Position numbers and translations under genes: made by a program
Shown here: in pieces, positions 50,618 through 59,324 of the stretch
Position numbering within the stretch: position 1 is the stretch's first letter
Layout of the letters: every line of letters starts with the position of its first letter
NCBI GenBank assembly: GCA_035280025.1
Contig: DATEGT010000046.1
Coordinates: 27,608-91,607, forward strand
DNA: 64,000 bases
Reading direction: 5' to 3'
Origin: VBDM01 sp035280025
Lineage (GTDB): Bacteria > Pseudomonadota > Gammaproteobacteria > Burkholderiales > SG8-39
The notes under the pieces: generated by a model
Seen by the model: only the letters and a program-made list of their open reading frames with translations
The model's database searches: none
Told to the model about the DNA's origin: nothing

Positions 50618-52024
50618 TCATCTCCATTGGCGCACGTCGACGAAGTGCCCGGCGATCGCGGCCGCCGCGGCCATCTCCGGACTTACCAGGTGCGTGCGCC
50701 CGCCCGTGCCCTGCCGGCCCTCGAAGTTCCGGTTCGAGGTTGAAGCGGAGCGCTCGCCGGGCTCGAGCCGGTCGGCGTTCATCGCGAGGCACATCGAGCA
50801 ACCGGGCTCGCGCCATTCGAACCCGGCATCGCGGAAGACCCGGTCCAGGCCCTCCTTCTCGGCCTGCGCCTTTACCAGGCCGGACCCGGGCACGACCATG
50901 GCGAGCTTGATGCTCGGGGCGACGCGACGTCCCCGCACGATCGCCGCCGCGGACCGCAGGTCCTCGATGCGGGAGTTGGTGCACGACCCGATGAATACCT
51001 TGTCGAGCCGGATCTCGGTCATGGGCGTGTTGGGCTCGAGTCCCATGTAGGTCAGCGCCCTTTCCATCCCCTCCCTACGGAGCGAGTCCCTCTCGCGGTC
51101 CGGATCGGGGACGCGCTCATCCACCGTCACGACCATTTCCGGAGACGTGCCCCAGGTCACCTGCGGCTTGATCGAGCCGGCGTCTATCGTCACTTCCCTG
51201 TCGAACTTGGCGCCCGGGTCGCTTCTCAGGCTGCGCCAGTGCGCGACCGCGCGGTTCCACAGCTCGTCGCGCGGCGCGAACGGCCGCCCCTTCAGGTAGG
51301 CGATCGTGGTCTCGTCGACCGCAATCAGACCGGCGCGCGCTCCGGCTTCGATCGACATGTTGCACAAGGTCATGCGCCCTTCCATCGAAAGCGAGCGCAC
51401 CGTCCCGCCCGCATACTCGATCGTGCAACCGGTCCCTCCCGCGATGCCGATCCGCCCGATCACGGCGAGGATCACGTCCTTCGCCGATACCCCGCGCGGC
51501 AAGGCGCCCTCGACGCGCACCAGCATGTTCTTCATCTTTTTCGCGAGCAGGCACTGCGTCGAGAGCACGTGCTCGACTTCCGAAGTCCCGATGCCGAAGG
51601 CGAGGCACGCGAAGGCCCCGTGAGTGCTGGTGTGCGAGTCGCCGCACACGACCGTCATCCCGGGCAGGGTCGCGCCCTGCTCCGGGCCGATGACGTGCAC
51701 GATGCCTTGCCGCACGTCGTTCATCCTGAATTCGACGATGCCGTGCTCTGCGCAGTTCCTGTCCAGCGTATCCACCTGCAGGCGCGACACCGGATCGGCG
51801 ATCCCGCCCGCGCGGCCGGTCGTGGGAACGTTGTGGTCGGCCACCGCGAGGTTCGCCGACACGCGCCACGGCTTGCGGCGGGCGAGCTTCATGCCCTCGA
51901 AAGCCTGGGGGCTGGTCACCTCGTGCACCAGGTGGCGGTCGATGTAGAGCAGGGTCGTGCCGTCTTCCTCCGAATGGACGGCGTGCGAATCCCAGAGCTT
52001 GTCGTAGAGCGTGCGCGGAGTCAT
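50618..52024 (-). CDS. leuC: 3-isopropylmalate dehydratase large subunit
   Basis: A 468-residue aconitase-family protein. The three Fe-S cysteines are in FIGSCTNSRIEDL and GCSMCLAMNADRL. The N-terminal MTPRTLYDKLWDSHAV and HEVTSPQAFEGM are typical. It carries the 4Fe-4S centre of the isomerase. It opens the leuCDB-asd unit; a perfect TATAAT lies 28 bases upstream. Confidence 0.97.
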   Translation of the reverse strand: MTPRTLYDKLWDSHAVHSEEDGTTLLYIDRHLVHEVTSPQAFEGMKLARRKPWRVSANLAVADHNVPTTGRAGGIADPVSRLQVDTLDRNCAEHGIVEFRMNDVRQGIVHVIGPEQGATLPGMTVVCGDSHTSTHGAFACLAFGIGTSEVEHVLSTQCLLAKKMKNMLVRVEGALPRGVSAKDVILAVIGRIGIAGGTGCTIEYAGGTVRSLSMEGRMTLCNMSIEAGARAGLIAVDETTIAYLKGRPFAPRDELWNRAVAHWRSLRSDPGAKFDREVTIDAGSIKPQVTWGTSPEMVVTVDERVPDPDRERDSLRREGMERALTYMGLEPNTPMTEIRLDKVFIGSCTNSRIEDLRSAAAIVRGRRVAPSIKLAMVVPGSGLVKAQAEKEGLDRVFRDAGFEWREPGCSMCLAMNADRLEPGERSASTSNRNFEGRQGTGGRTHLVSPEMAAAAAIAGHFVDVRQWR

Positions 52025-52051
52025 TGCGGTTCGACCGCGGCAAAGAGGAAA

Positions 52052-52057
52052 ATTATA
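52052..52057 (-). promoter_or_regulatory. -10 box of the leuC promoter
   Basis: A perfect TATAAT on the minus strand, 27 bases before the leuC ATG (52024), in an otherwise GC-rich gap. No good -35 box lies 16-18 bases upstream, which suggests an activator (LeuO/LysR type) or a weak constitutive promoter. It follows the terminator of the M48 gene at once. Confidence 0.5.
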
Positions 52058-52082
52058 CCGGATCGCCCTCTCTACGAACGCG

Positions 52083-52105
52083 AAAACCGCCGCGAAAACC
52101 GGCGG
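52083..52105 (-). terminator. Terminator of the M48 peptidase gene
   Basis: On the minus strand, CCGCCG (52105-52100) pairs with CGGCGG (52092-52087) around GTTTTCG and is followed by TTTT (52086-52083). It lies 6 bases after the stop at 52112. Stem short but GC-pure. Confidence 0.65.
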
Positions 52106-52111
52106 ATCCGC

Positions 52112-52924
52112 TCAGCGGGAGCGCGCGGCCTCGTACAGAGGCATGACCTTCTCGGCGTAGCTCTGGACGTCGCGGGTCCGGGTCTGATCGGAGGGGTGAG
52201 TCGACAGCCACTCGGGCGGCTTGCTGCCGCCCAGCCTGCCCATTTTCTGCCACAGCGACACCGCGGCACGCGGATCGTAGCCGGAGCGCGCCGCGAGCTC
52301 CACGCCGATGCGGTCGGCCTCGGTTTCCTGCGTGCGCGAATGCGGCAGGGAAAGCGTGACGTTCAGAATAGTGTCGGTCAGCTGGTTCTCGAGATTGACC
52401 CCGATCAACACGCTCAGCACCTGGACGCCGAGCTGCTTCGTCATCTCCTCGCTCGCCCGCTCGCGTCCGTGCTCGCGCAGCGCGTGCCCGATCTCGTGTC
52501 CCATCACGGCGGCGAGCTCGTCGTCGGTGATCTTCAGGCTGGTGATCAGGCCCGTGTAGACCGCGATCTTGCCGCCCGGCATGCACCACGCGTTCACCTC
52601 GTTGGTGGTGATGACGTTCACTTCCCATTTCCAGCCCGGGGCGTCGCTGCGGAACGCGGCGGTGCTGGGTATCAGGCGCCTGGCGATGCCGCGCACCCGC
52701 TCGACCTGCGCGGGGTCGCGGTCAAGCTGGTTCTTGGCGCGCGCGTCGGCGAGCACTTTCGCGTAGGCATCGGCAGCGCTCTTGTCCATCTGCGCGGAGG
52801 ACACCAGCGTCGACATGCTCTGCTTGCGCTCGACTCCGACCACGCCGCCCTCGGTCGTCTGCACGGTCTGGCACCCGCAGAGCACGACAAGCGCGGAAGC
52901 GACCAGCCCCGTTCCGGATCTCAT
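52112..52924 (-). CDS. M48-family metalloprotease, lipoprotein
   Basis: A 270-residue protein. The lipoprotein signal ends LVVLCGCQ, so it is probably acylated at Cys18. The zinc site is MGHEIGHALREHG (HExxH), and the third ligand Glu is in QETEADRIGVELAARSGYDP. This is the LoiP/YggG-BepA-like M48 group that clears misfolded outer-membrane proteins. It is single, with its own terminator. It is divergent from the membrane/spermidine-synthase-like fusion. Confidence 0.9.
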   Translation of the reverse strand: MRSGTGLVASALVVLCGCQTVQTTEGGVVGVERKQSMSTLVSSAQMDKSAADAYAKVLADARAKNQLDRDPAQVERVRGIARRLIPSTAAFRSDAPGWKWEVNVITTNEVNAWCMPGGKIAVYTGLITSLKITDDELAAVMGHEIGHALREHGRERASEEMTKQLGVQVLSVLIGVNLENQLTDTILNVTLSLPHSRTQETEADRIGVELAARSGYDPRAAVSLWQKMGRLGGSKPPEWLSTHPSDQTRTRDVQSYAEKVMPLYEAARSR

Positions 52925-52972
52925 CGCTCAATTCTTCCTTCCCGTGAACCGGGAATCAAGCCCTCCGGCCCG

Positions 52973-52978
52973 TATAAT
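52973..52978 (+). promoter_or_regulatory. -10 box upstream of the spermidine-synthase-like fusion gene
   Basis: A perfect TATAAT 33 bases before the ATG at 53012. A recognisable -35 box is missing at 16-18 bases; the sequence there contains the CCCG...CGGG inverted repeat (52941-52953), which may be an operator. Confidence 0.45.
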
Positions 52979-53011
52979 GCCGCCTTTCGCGCCACGGTCC
53001 CGGATCGACGA

Positions 53012-55969
53012 ATGAGCCGTGTACCCCGCAGCGTTTTCTTCATGCTGTTCACCGTGTCGGGGTTCGCGGGACTCATCTACGAGTCGATCTGGAGCCACTA
53101 TCTCAAGCTCTTCCTGGGACACGCGGCCTACGCGCAAACGCTGGTGCTCGCCCTCTTCATGGGCGGGATGGCGGTCGGCTCCTGGCTGTGCAGCCGCCGG
53201 TCGGAGCGCTGGAAGAACCTCCTTCGGGGCTACTCGATCGCCGAAGGCGTGATCGGCCTGGCGGCACTCGCCTTTCATCCCGTCTTCGTCGCAGCGACCG
53301 AATCCGCCTACACGAGCATCCTCCCCGCGCTCGGCGGGGAGGTGTCGGCAAGCCTGTTCAAATGGGCGCTCGCGGGCGCCCTGATCCTGCCGCAGTCGGT
53401 GCTGCTCGGCATGACCTTTCCCCTGATGAGCGCAGGGCTGATCCGCCGCTATCCGGGGGCACCCGGCGAAACGCTCGCGATGCTCTATTTCACCAACAGC
53501 TTCGGAGCCGCGATCGGAGTATTGGCGAGCGGGTTCGTCCTCATTGAGGCAGTCGGCCTGCCCGGCACCGTGCAGGCCGCCGGAGCCCTGAACCTCGCGC
53601 TGGCGGCGGCGGTGTGGTCGCTGGCCGGAGGCCGGGAGCCCGCCTTTGCTGCCCGCGCCGCCCCCGCCGATTCCGGAGGGGAGCAGCCCCTGCGCCTTTT
53701 CCTGGCCGTCGCCCTGCTCACCGGCGCCGCGTCGTTCGTGTTCGAGATCGGCTGGATCCGGATGCTGTCCCTCGTCCTGGGAGCGTCCACGCATTCGTTC
53801 GAGCTGATGCTCTCGGCGTTCATCCTGGGCATCGCCTGCGGCGGCTACTGGGTGCGCCGGCGCCTCGACGCGATCGCCGATCCCGTGCGCTTCCTCGGGG
53901 CGGTCCTCACGATGATGGGCCTGCTTGCGCTCGCCACGCTACCGCTCTACGGCCAGATGTTCGGGGTGATGCAGGCCGTGATCAAGGCGCTCGCGCGAAC
54001 CGAGGCCGGGTACGCGCTCTTCCTCGCGGCCAGCCACGGCATCGCCCTCGCCGTCATGTTCCCGGCGACGTTCTGCGCCGGGATGACGCTGCCTCTCATC
54101 ACCTGCGCCCTGCTCCGGGGCGGCGAGGGCGAGAAGGCGATCGGCGCGGTGTACTCGGTCAACACTCTCGGCTCGATCCTGGGCGTGTTCTTCGCCGCGC
54201 ACATCGGCATGCCGTGGCTGGGACTGAAGGGCCTGATCGCCTGCGGAGCGGCGCTCGACGCCGGGCTCGGGATCGTTCTCTTATGGCGGGCGGCGGGAGA
54301 GAAAACCCTGCGCATCGGAGCCGCGGCGCTGTGCCTGGTCTGCTTCGGCGCCGTGCTCGCCGTCGTGCAGCTCGATCCCTACAAGATGGCGTCCGGCGTC
54401 TTCCGCCACGGCGAGCTGTACACGTCGCACGAAGCCACGATGATCTCGCACCGGGACGGCAAGACGACCACCGTCAGCCTCATGGATTTCGGCACCGACC
54501 GGAGCCTGCGCACCAACGGCAAGTCCGACGGGGCGATCAACATGGACCCGAACGGCGCGCGCGTTTCCGACGAGGTGACGATGACCCTCACAGCTGCGAT
54601 TCCGCTCGCCTTCCGTCCCGACGCGGCCTCCGCGGCGGTGATCGGCATCGGCACCGGACTGACGACGCACACGCTCCTCGGCTCTAGAGCGCTGCGCTCG
54701 GTCGAGACCATCGAGATCGAGCCGGCGATGGCCGAGGCGTCGAGACGCTTCGCTCCGCGCAATTCCAACGCCTTCGCCGATCCGCGCAGCCACATCGTGT
54801 TCGATGACGCGAAAAGCTTCTTCTCCACCTACAACCGCAAGTACGACATCATCGTCTCGGAGCCTTCCAACCCCTGGGTCAGCGGCGTCGCCAGCCTGTT
54901 CACCTCCGAGTTCTATCGCCTGGTGCGGCGCCATCTCGCCAGCGACGGCGTGCTGGTGCAGTGGTTCCAGATGTACGAGATCGACGCGAGCCTCATCGCC
55001 TCGGTGCTGCGCGCCCTCGGAGAGAATTTCCCCGATTACGCGGTCTTCGCGGCGACCGGCAGCGACCTGCTGATCGTCGCGGGCGACACGGCGACGCTCG
55101 CGCGGCCGCTCGCCGATCTCACCGCGATGCCCGGGGTCGCGCGCGAGCTGCGCCGCGTGCGCGTCACCTCGATGCAGGACATCGCGGCCCGCCGCATCGG
55201 GGGCAAGCGCTCGCTCGGTCCGATGCTCGCGAGCTACGGAACGCCTGCGAACTCCGACTACCGGCCTTACCTCGATCTGCACGCGGCGAAATACCGGTTC
55301 CTTCACCAGTCCGCCGACGAGCTCATCCGCCTGCTCTCATACGGCGTTCCGGTGGTGGAAATGCTCGAGGGAGGGAGGGGCGGCCGCGCGGACCCGAAGG
55401 GCGAGGGCCAGGAATATCTCGACGCTCTGGAGCTCGCGCGGCGCGCGGCCTATGCGAAGGACTATCTGCTCTCGCCGGACCGGCCCGAGCCGGTCGCCAT
55501 CCCGCGCCCGTTCCAGAAGGACCTCGAGCTCGTGCGGGACAGGCTGATCGAATGCCGCGACGTGGGGCGCTCCGACATCTGGTTCCAGTCGCTCTACGAG
55601 CTCGCTCGCACCCTGAATCCCATGCTCCCGGCCGACGAGGCGGGAGCCGTCTGGGATCGCATCGACAGGGCTCCGTGCGCGGCGCGGCTCACCTCGGACG
55701 AGCGCCAATGGATCGGCCTGTTCCGCGCCGTCGGCGCGCGATCGGCGCGCGATATGGCGAGCATCGCCGGCGCGTTGCTCGCGAAGCGGAGCGATCTTCC
55801 ATTGGGTCACCGGCAATACCTGATCGCGGCCGGCATGGCGGGCTATCTGGCGCAAGGCAGGCGTGCCGAGGCAGCGGCGCTGTGGAACCGCTACCCGGAG
55901 GACGCCGACCCTTCGGGCGACGTGGGCCTGCGCCTGCTCCACGCGCACGCCTTCGCGGTCGAGTCCTAG
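53012..55969 (+). CDS. Membrane protein fused to a spermidine-synthase-like domain
   Basis: A 985-residue protein. Residues 1-470 hold 12 or more membrane helices with MFS-like features (FMGGMAVGSWLCSRRSERW). From about 480 a SpeE-like fold follows: FGTDRSLRTNGKSDGAI, the AdoMet-type loop VIGIGTGLTTHTLL, the acidic EIEPAM, and FDDAKSFF and VSEPSNPWVSGVASLFT. The last 260 residues are soluble and unrecognised. Such fused spermidine-synthase-like proteins occur widely in environmental bacteria and are mostly uncharacterised; polyamine synthesis is not shown. The ATG at 53012 is favoured by TATAAT upstream and the N-terminal helix. It converges with aroC, with the stops overlapping. Confidence 0.85.
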   Translation: MSRVPRSVFFMLFTVSGFAGLIYESIWSHYLKLFLGHAAYAQTLVLALFMGGMAVGSWLCSRRSERWKNLLRGYSIAEGVIGLAALAFHPVFVAATESAYTSILPALGGEVSASLFKWALAGALILPQSVLLGMTFPLMSAGLIRRYPGAPGETLAMLYFTNSFGAAIGVLASGFVLIEAVGLPGTVQAAGALNLALAAAVWSLAGGREPAFAARAAPADSGGEQPLRLFLAVALLTGAASFVFEIGWIRMLSLVLGASTHSFELMLSAFILGIACGGYWVRRRLDAIADPVRFLGAVLTMMGLLALATLPLYGQMFGVMQAVIKALARTEAGYALFLAASHGIALAVMFPATFCAGMTLPLITCALLRGGEGEKAIGAVYSVNTLGSILGVFFAAHIGMPWLGLKGLIACGAALDAGLGIVLLWRAAGEKTLRIGAAALCLVCFGAVLAVVQLDPYKMASGVFRHGELYTSHEATMISHRDGKTTTVSLMDFGTDRSLRTNGKSDGAINMDPNGARVSDEVTMTLTAAIPLAFRPDAASAAVIGIGTGLTTHTLLGSRALRSVETIEIEPAMAEASRRFAPRNSNAFADPRSHIVFDDAKSFFSTYNRKYDIIVSEPSNPWVSGVASLFTSEFYRLVRRHLASDGVLVQWFQMYEIDASLIASVLRALGENFPDYAVFAATGSDLLIVAGDTATLARPLADLTAMPGVARELRRVRVTSMQDIAARRIGGKRSLGPMLASYGTPANSDYRPYLDLHAAKYRFLHQSADELIRLLSYGVPVVEMLEGGRGGRADPKGEGQEYLDALELARRAAYAKDYLLSPDRPEPVAIPRPFQKDLELVRDRLIECRDVGRSDIWFQSLYELARTLNPMLPADEAGAVWDRIDRAPCAARLTSDERQWIGLFRAVGARSARDMASIAGALLAKRSDLPLGHRQYLIAAGMAGYLAQGRRAEAAALWNRYPEDADPSGDVGLRLLHAHAFAVES

Positions 55970-57066
55970 CGCTGCTTTCCCGGAATCGGCGGAGCGGGCG
56001 GTTTCACGTCCGCGCATTGCGCGCGGTGGCGCAGCGCGTGGTCCATCAGCACGCAGGCGAGCATCGCCTCGGCGATCGGCGTCGCGCGGATGCCGACGCA
56101 GGGATCGTGGCGTCCGGTGGTCTGGACCGTGGTCGCCTTCCCCTTGCGGTCGATCGAGCGCCGCGGGACGCGGATGCTGGACGTGGGCTTGAGCGCGATG
56201 CTCACGAGCACGTCCTGCCCGGTCGAGATGCCGCCCAAGGTCCCGCCCGCGTTGTTCGACATGAACCCTTCCGGGGTCAGCTCGTCGCCGTGCTCGGACC
56301 CCTTCTGCTCGATCGAAGCGAAGCCCGCGCCGATCTCGACGCCCTTCACCGCGTTGATGCCCATCATCGCGGCCGCGATGTCCGAATCGAGCCTGCCGTA
56401 GACCGGCTCTCCCCACCCGACCGGAACGCCGCTCGCGACGACGTTCACCCGGGCGCCGCACGAGTCCCCCGAGGCGCGCAGCGCGTCCATGAAGGCCTCG
56501 AGCTCGGGCACGATCGCGGGATCGGGGCAGAAGAAAGGATTCCGATCGACCGCGTCCCAAGACCTGAACGCGATCTTGTTCGGGCCGAGCTGCGCGAGGT
56601 GCCCGCGAACCTGCACGCGGTAGCGCTCGTGCAGCCATTTCTTCGCGATCGCGCCCGCGGCGACGCGTATCGTCGTCTCGCGCGCGGAGGCGCGCCCGCC
56701 GCCGCGGTAGTCGCGGATGCCGTATTTCTGCCAGTAGGTGTAGTCGGCGTGCCCCGGCCGGAAGGTGTCGGCGAGCGCCGAGTAGTCCTTGCTCCTCTGG
56801 TCTTCGTTTCGGATGAGAAAGCCGATCGCCGTGCCGGTCGTCTTCCCTTCGAACACGCCCGAGAGGATCTCGATCCTGTCCGTCTCCTGGCGCTGCGTCA
56901 CGTGACGCGAGCTGCCTGGCTTCCTGCGGTCGAGCTCCTTCTGGATGTCGCCTTCGGCGAGCGCGAGCCCCGGCGGGCAGCCGTCGACGACGCCGCCGTA
57001 GGCGGGGCCGTGGCTCTCGCCGAAGGAAGTGACGCAGTACAAGAGACCGAACGTGTTGCCCGACAT
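55966..57066 (-). CDS. aroC: Chorismate synthase
   Basis: A 366-residue enzyme. It starts SGNTFGLLYCVTSFGESHGPAYGG, and has the conserved FMN-site RGGGRASARET and the C-terminal signatures GINAVKGVEIGAGF and NNAGGTLGGISTGQD. It makes chorismate from EPSP, needed for all aromatic amino acids, and so complements the trp genes 13 kb away. The two stops of aroC and the convergent gene overlap by 4 bases. Confidence 0.97.
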   Translation of the reverse strand: MSGNTFGLLYCVTSFGESHGPAYGGVVDGCPPGLALAEGDIQKELDRRKPGSSRHVTQRQETDRIEILSGVFEGKTTGTAIGFLIRNEDQRSKDYSALADTFRPGHADYTYWQKYGIRDYRGGGRASARETTIRVAAGAIAKKWLHERYRVQVRGHLAQLGPNKIAFRSWDAVDRNPFFCPDPAIVPELEAFMDALRASGDSCGARVNVVASGVPVGWGEPVYGRLDSDIAAAMMGINAVKGVEIGAGFASIEQKGSEHGDELTPEGFMSNNAGGTLGGISTGQDVLVSIALKPTSSIRVPRRSIDRKGKATTVQTTGRHDPCVGIRATPIAEAMLACVLMDHALRHRAQCADVKPPAPPIPGKQR

Positions 57067-57129
57067 CGATGCCCTCGCCAGAAACTCGCATGGAGTTTAG
57101 CATGGCGGTTCAGCGAACCCCTTGATGCC

Positions 57130-57315
57130 ATGGCGGAAAATGATCCCGACAAGCTCAAAGGCCCCGGCGGGCTGACCCTGCGCCAGGTCCACGAGCAGGT
57201 GCGCGAATCGGTCGAGCGAGACCGCGAAGCGCAGAAGATGAGGAACGCGCTCGCGCAGAAGCCGAACCGCTGGCAGCGCTTCGTGCGCTACGTGTGGGAT
57301 CGCAAGCGCGGCTGA
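57130..57315 (+). CDS. Small charged protein of unknown function (61 residues)
   Basis: Sixty-one residues, rich in Lys/Arg/Asp/Glu/Gln, with no membrane helix. The central segment LRQVHEQVRESVERDREAQKMRN is predicted helical, possibly coiled coil, and the end is basic (RYVWDRKRG). ATG at 57130, divergent from aroC (63 nt). No family recognised. It reads in a frame that is long open upstream because it runs antisense to aroC, so independent evidence is limited to the start context and reasonable amino-acid make-up. Confidence 0.45.
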   Translation: MAENDPDKLKGPGGLTLRQVHEQVRESVERDREAQKMRNALAQKPNRWQRFVRYVWDRKRG

Positions 57316-57328
57316 CCCGGCGCGACCC

Positions 57329-57829
57329 TCAGGCGGCAAGCGCCAGCTCGCGCACGCCCGACTCGAGCGCGAGCAGCGCCCGCTTCCGGTCGAGCCCGCC
57401 CGCGTATCCGGTGAGGCTGCCGTTCGCGCCGACGATGCGGTGGCAGGGAACGACGATCCCGATCGGATTGCGGCCGGTGGCCGCGCCGGCGGCGCGCGCG
57501 CTCCCCGGGCATCCGGCGCGGCGCGCCAGCTCCCCGTAGCTGATCGTCTCGCCGAACGCCACCGTGGAGATCGCCTTCCACACCGATCGCTGGAACGGGG
57601 TGCCTTCGGGCGCGAGCGCGGTCTCGAAGCGCCGCCGCTCGCCGGCGAAATATTCCGCAAGCTCGCGCTTCACTTGTCGCAGCACCGCAAGATTCGGATC
57701 GCGCCGCCACTCCGGATCGACGTCGGGAAGGTATTTCTGTCCGTCGAAGTAGACGCCGCACAGGCCGACACCGTTCGCGACCACCAGCATGCGTCCTTGA
57801 GATCCGTCGTAGAAATCGTAGTGCTTCAT
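57329..57829 (-). CDS. ogt: Methylated-DNA--protein-cysteine methyltransferase
   Basis: A 166-residue suicide enzyme with the acceptor Cys in the canonical VVPCHRIVG, the helix-turn-helix FQRSVWKAISTVAFGETISYGELARRAG and the GYAGGLDRKRALLALE end. It removes alkyl groups from O6-guanine. The ATG at 57829 overlaps the stop of the Ada-AlkA gene (ATGA) and has AAAGGAGC upstream. The insertion SARAAGAATGRNP is normal. With the preceding fusion it forms an alkylation-damage operon. Confidence 0.94.
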   Translation of the reverse strand: MKHYDFYDGSQGRMLVVANGVGLCGVYFDGQKYLPDVDPEWRRDPNLAVLRQVKRELAEYFAGERRRFETALAPEGTPFQRSVWKAISTVAFGETISYGELARRAGCPGSARAAGAATGRNPIGIVVPCHRIVGANGSLTGYAGGLDRKRALLALESGVRELALAA

Positions 57830-59268
57830 CGTTGCTCCTTTGCCAATGATTGCCACAAATGCATGACCGCGTACGCGCGCCACGGCTGCCAGGCCTCGCC
57901 CGCGGCCAGCACCCGGCGCGCGTCCGTCTCGCCGAGTGCCTTCATCACGCCCAGATCGGTGTGCGGAAAGGCGTCGGGCCAGGAAAGCGCGCGCATCGCG
58001 ACGTACTGCGCGGTCCATTCCCCTACGCCCGGAAGCGCGCGAAGCGCCGCGAGCGTCGCCTCGACGTCGGCGTTCGGCATCAGCACCAGGCGCCCGTCCG
58101 CGATCGCGCGGGCGAGCGCGATCAGGCTGCGGGCTCTCGCGCCGGGCATGCCGAGGCGCGCGATCCGATCCGGGCGAAGCCCGGCGACTCGCGCGGCCGT
58201 CGGAAAAAGCGTCGTGAGCGAGGCAAACGGAGTCGTGACCGGGTCGCCGAACGCCGCGGCGAACCGGCCCGCGACGGTGCGCGCCGCGGACACGCTCACC
58301 TGCTGGCCGAGGATCGCGCGCACCGCGATCTCGAAACCGTCGAACGCGCCCGGCACCCGCAGGCCCGGATGGCGCCTCGCGAGCGCGCCCAGAGCCTGCG
58401 CGACCTCTGCGGGATTGCACGCGAGGTCCATCAGCGACTTGACGCGCGACAGCACCGGCGGCAGCACCTTGACGAGCGACGCCGACACCGCGACACGCAG
58501 CGTCGGCTTCTTCGTCGACATCTCTACCGAGATCCACCCGCAGCGCTCTTTTCCGTCGGTCGCTATGCGCACCGTGCGCCGATAGCAGCCGTCCTCCAGC
58601 TGCTCGACGCCGGCGATCGCGCGCGCGCCGAGGAACGCGCTCACCGCGGGCCAGTCGAACGGCGGCCTGAAGCTGAGCTCGAAAGCCAGGGTGTCGGCTC
58701 CGGCGGCGCCGTGCGTCCGGCGCAAGCTGGTTGGCTTCAGCCGGTAGCGCTGCTTGAACAGGGAGTTGAAGCGCCGGATGCTGCCAAAGCCGCTCGCGAA
58801 CGCGACCTCGGTGACCGGCAGCGCGGTGTCGGTGAGGAGGCGCTTCGCGAGCAGCAGCCGCTGCGTCTGCGCGAATTCCACCGGCGACACGCCGAACTCC
58901 GCACCGAACGCCCGGCGCAGGTGCCGGTCGGTGACGCCGAGCCGCGCGGCGACGGCGCCCAGGCCTTCCTCGTCACCCGCGCGGTCCTCGAGCATCGTGG
59001 CGGCCGCCTGCGCGAGCCGCGTCGTCGCGTCCACGCTCGCGTTGCCCGGCGCGAGCTCGGGCCGGCAGCGCAGGCACGGCCGGTAGCCGTTCGACTCCGC
59101 TGCGGCCGCGCTCGCGAAGAAGCGGCAGTTCTCGCGCTTCGGAGGCTTGACCGTGCAGATCGGCCGGCAATAGATGCGCGTCGAGGACACGGCGACGAAG
59201 AAGCGGCCGTCGAACCTCGCGTCGCGCGCACGCAGCGCGCGGTAGCAGATGCCGGAGTCGAGCGTCAT
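57826..59268 (-). CDS. Ada-type regulator fused to AlkA DNA glycosylase
   Basis: A 480-residue fusion. Residues 1-75 are the Ada zinc domain with Cys34, Cys38, Cys65 and Cys68 in the spacing of E. coli Ada (38, 42, 69, 72), so methyl-phosphotriester sensing should work. Residues 85-185 are an AraC helix-turn-helix (ASGFGSIRRFNSLFKQRY). From about 190 come the AlkA N-terminal domain and the HhH-GPD glycosylase (LPGVGEWTAQYVAMRAL, catalytic Asp in FPHTDLGV). It removes alkylated bases and probably activates its own operon. The O6-methylguanine acceptor of classical Ada is supplied in trans by the downstream ogt. Confidence 0.93.
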   Translation of the reverse strand: MTLDSGICYRALRARDARFDGRFFVAVSSTRIYCRPICTVKPPKRENCRFFASAAAAESNGYRPCLRCRPELAPGNASVDATTRLAQAAATMLEDRAGDEEGLGAVAARLGVTDRHLRRAFGAEFGVSPVEFAQTQRLLLAKRLLTDTALPVTEVAFASGFGSIRRFNSLFKQRYRLKPTSLRRTHGAAGADTLAFELSFRPPFDWPAVSAFLGARAIAGVEQLEDGCYRRTVRIATDGKERCGWISVEMSTKKPTLRVAVSASLVKVLPPVLSRVKSLMDLACNPAEVAQALGALARRHPGLRVPGAFDGFEIAVRAILGQQVSVSAARTVAGRFAAAFGDPVTTPFASLTTLFPTAARVAGLRPDRIARLGMPGARARSLIALARAIADGRLVLMPNADVEATLAALRALPGVGEWTAQYVAMRALSWPDAFPHTDLGVMKALGETDARRVLAAGEAWQPWRAYAVMHLWQSLAKEQR

Positions 59269-59324
59269 GCGCGCATTATGCGCGCCGCGACTCCCCTCGT
59301 CTGGCCGTTTTCGGACATCGAAAT

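Noticed and set aside
51239..53011. Upstream 591-codon extension of the membrane/spermidine-synthase-like frame
   Set aside because: It lies antisense to leuC and the M48 gene, both well supported. The true N-terminal helix and a TATAAT box mark the ATG at 53012.
54961..57129. Long plus-strand frame ahead of the 61-residue ORF
   Set aside because: It is out of frame with the fusion gene and antisense to aroC; only the last 61 codons lie in free space.
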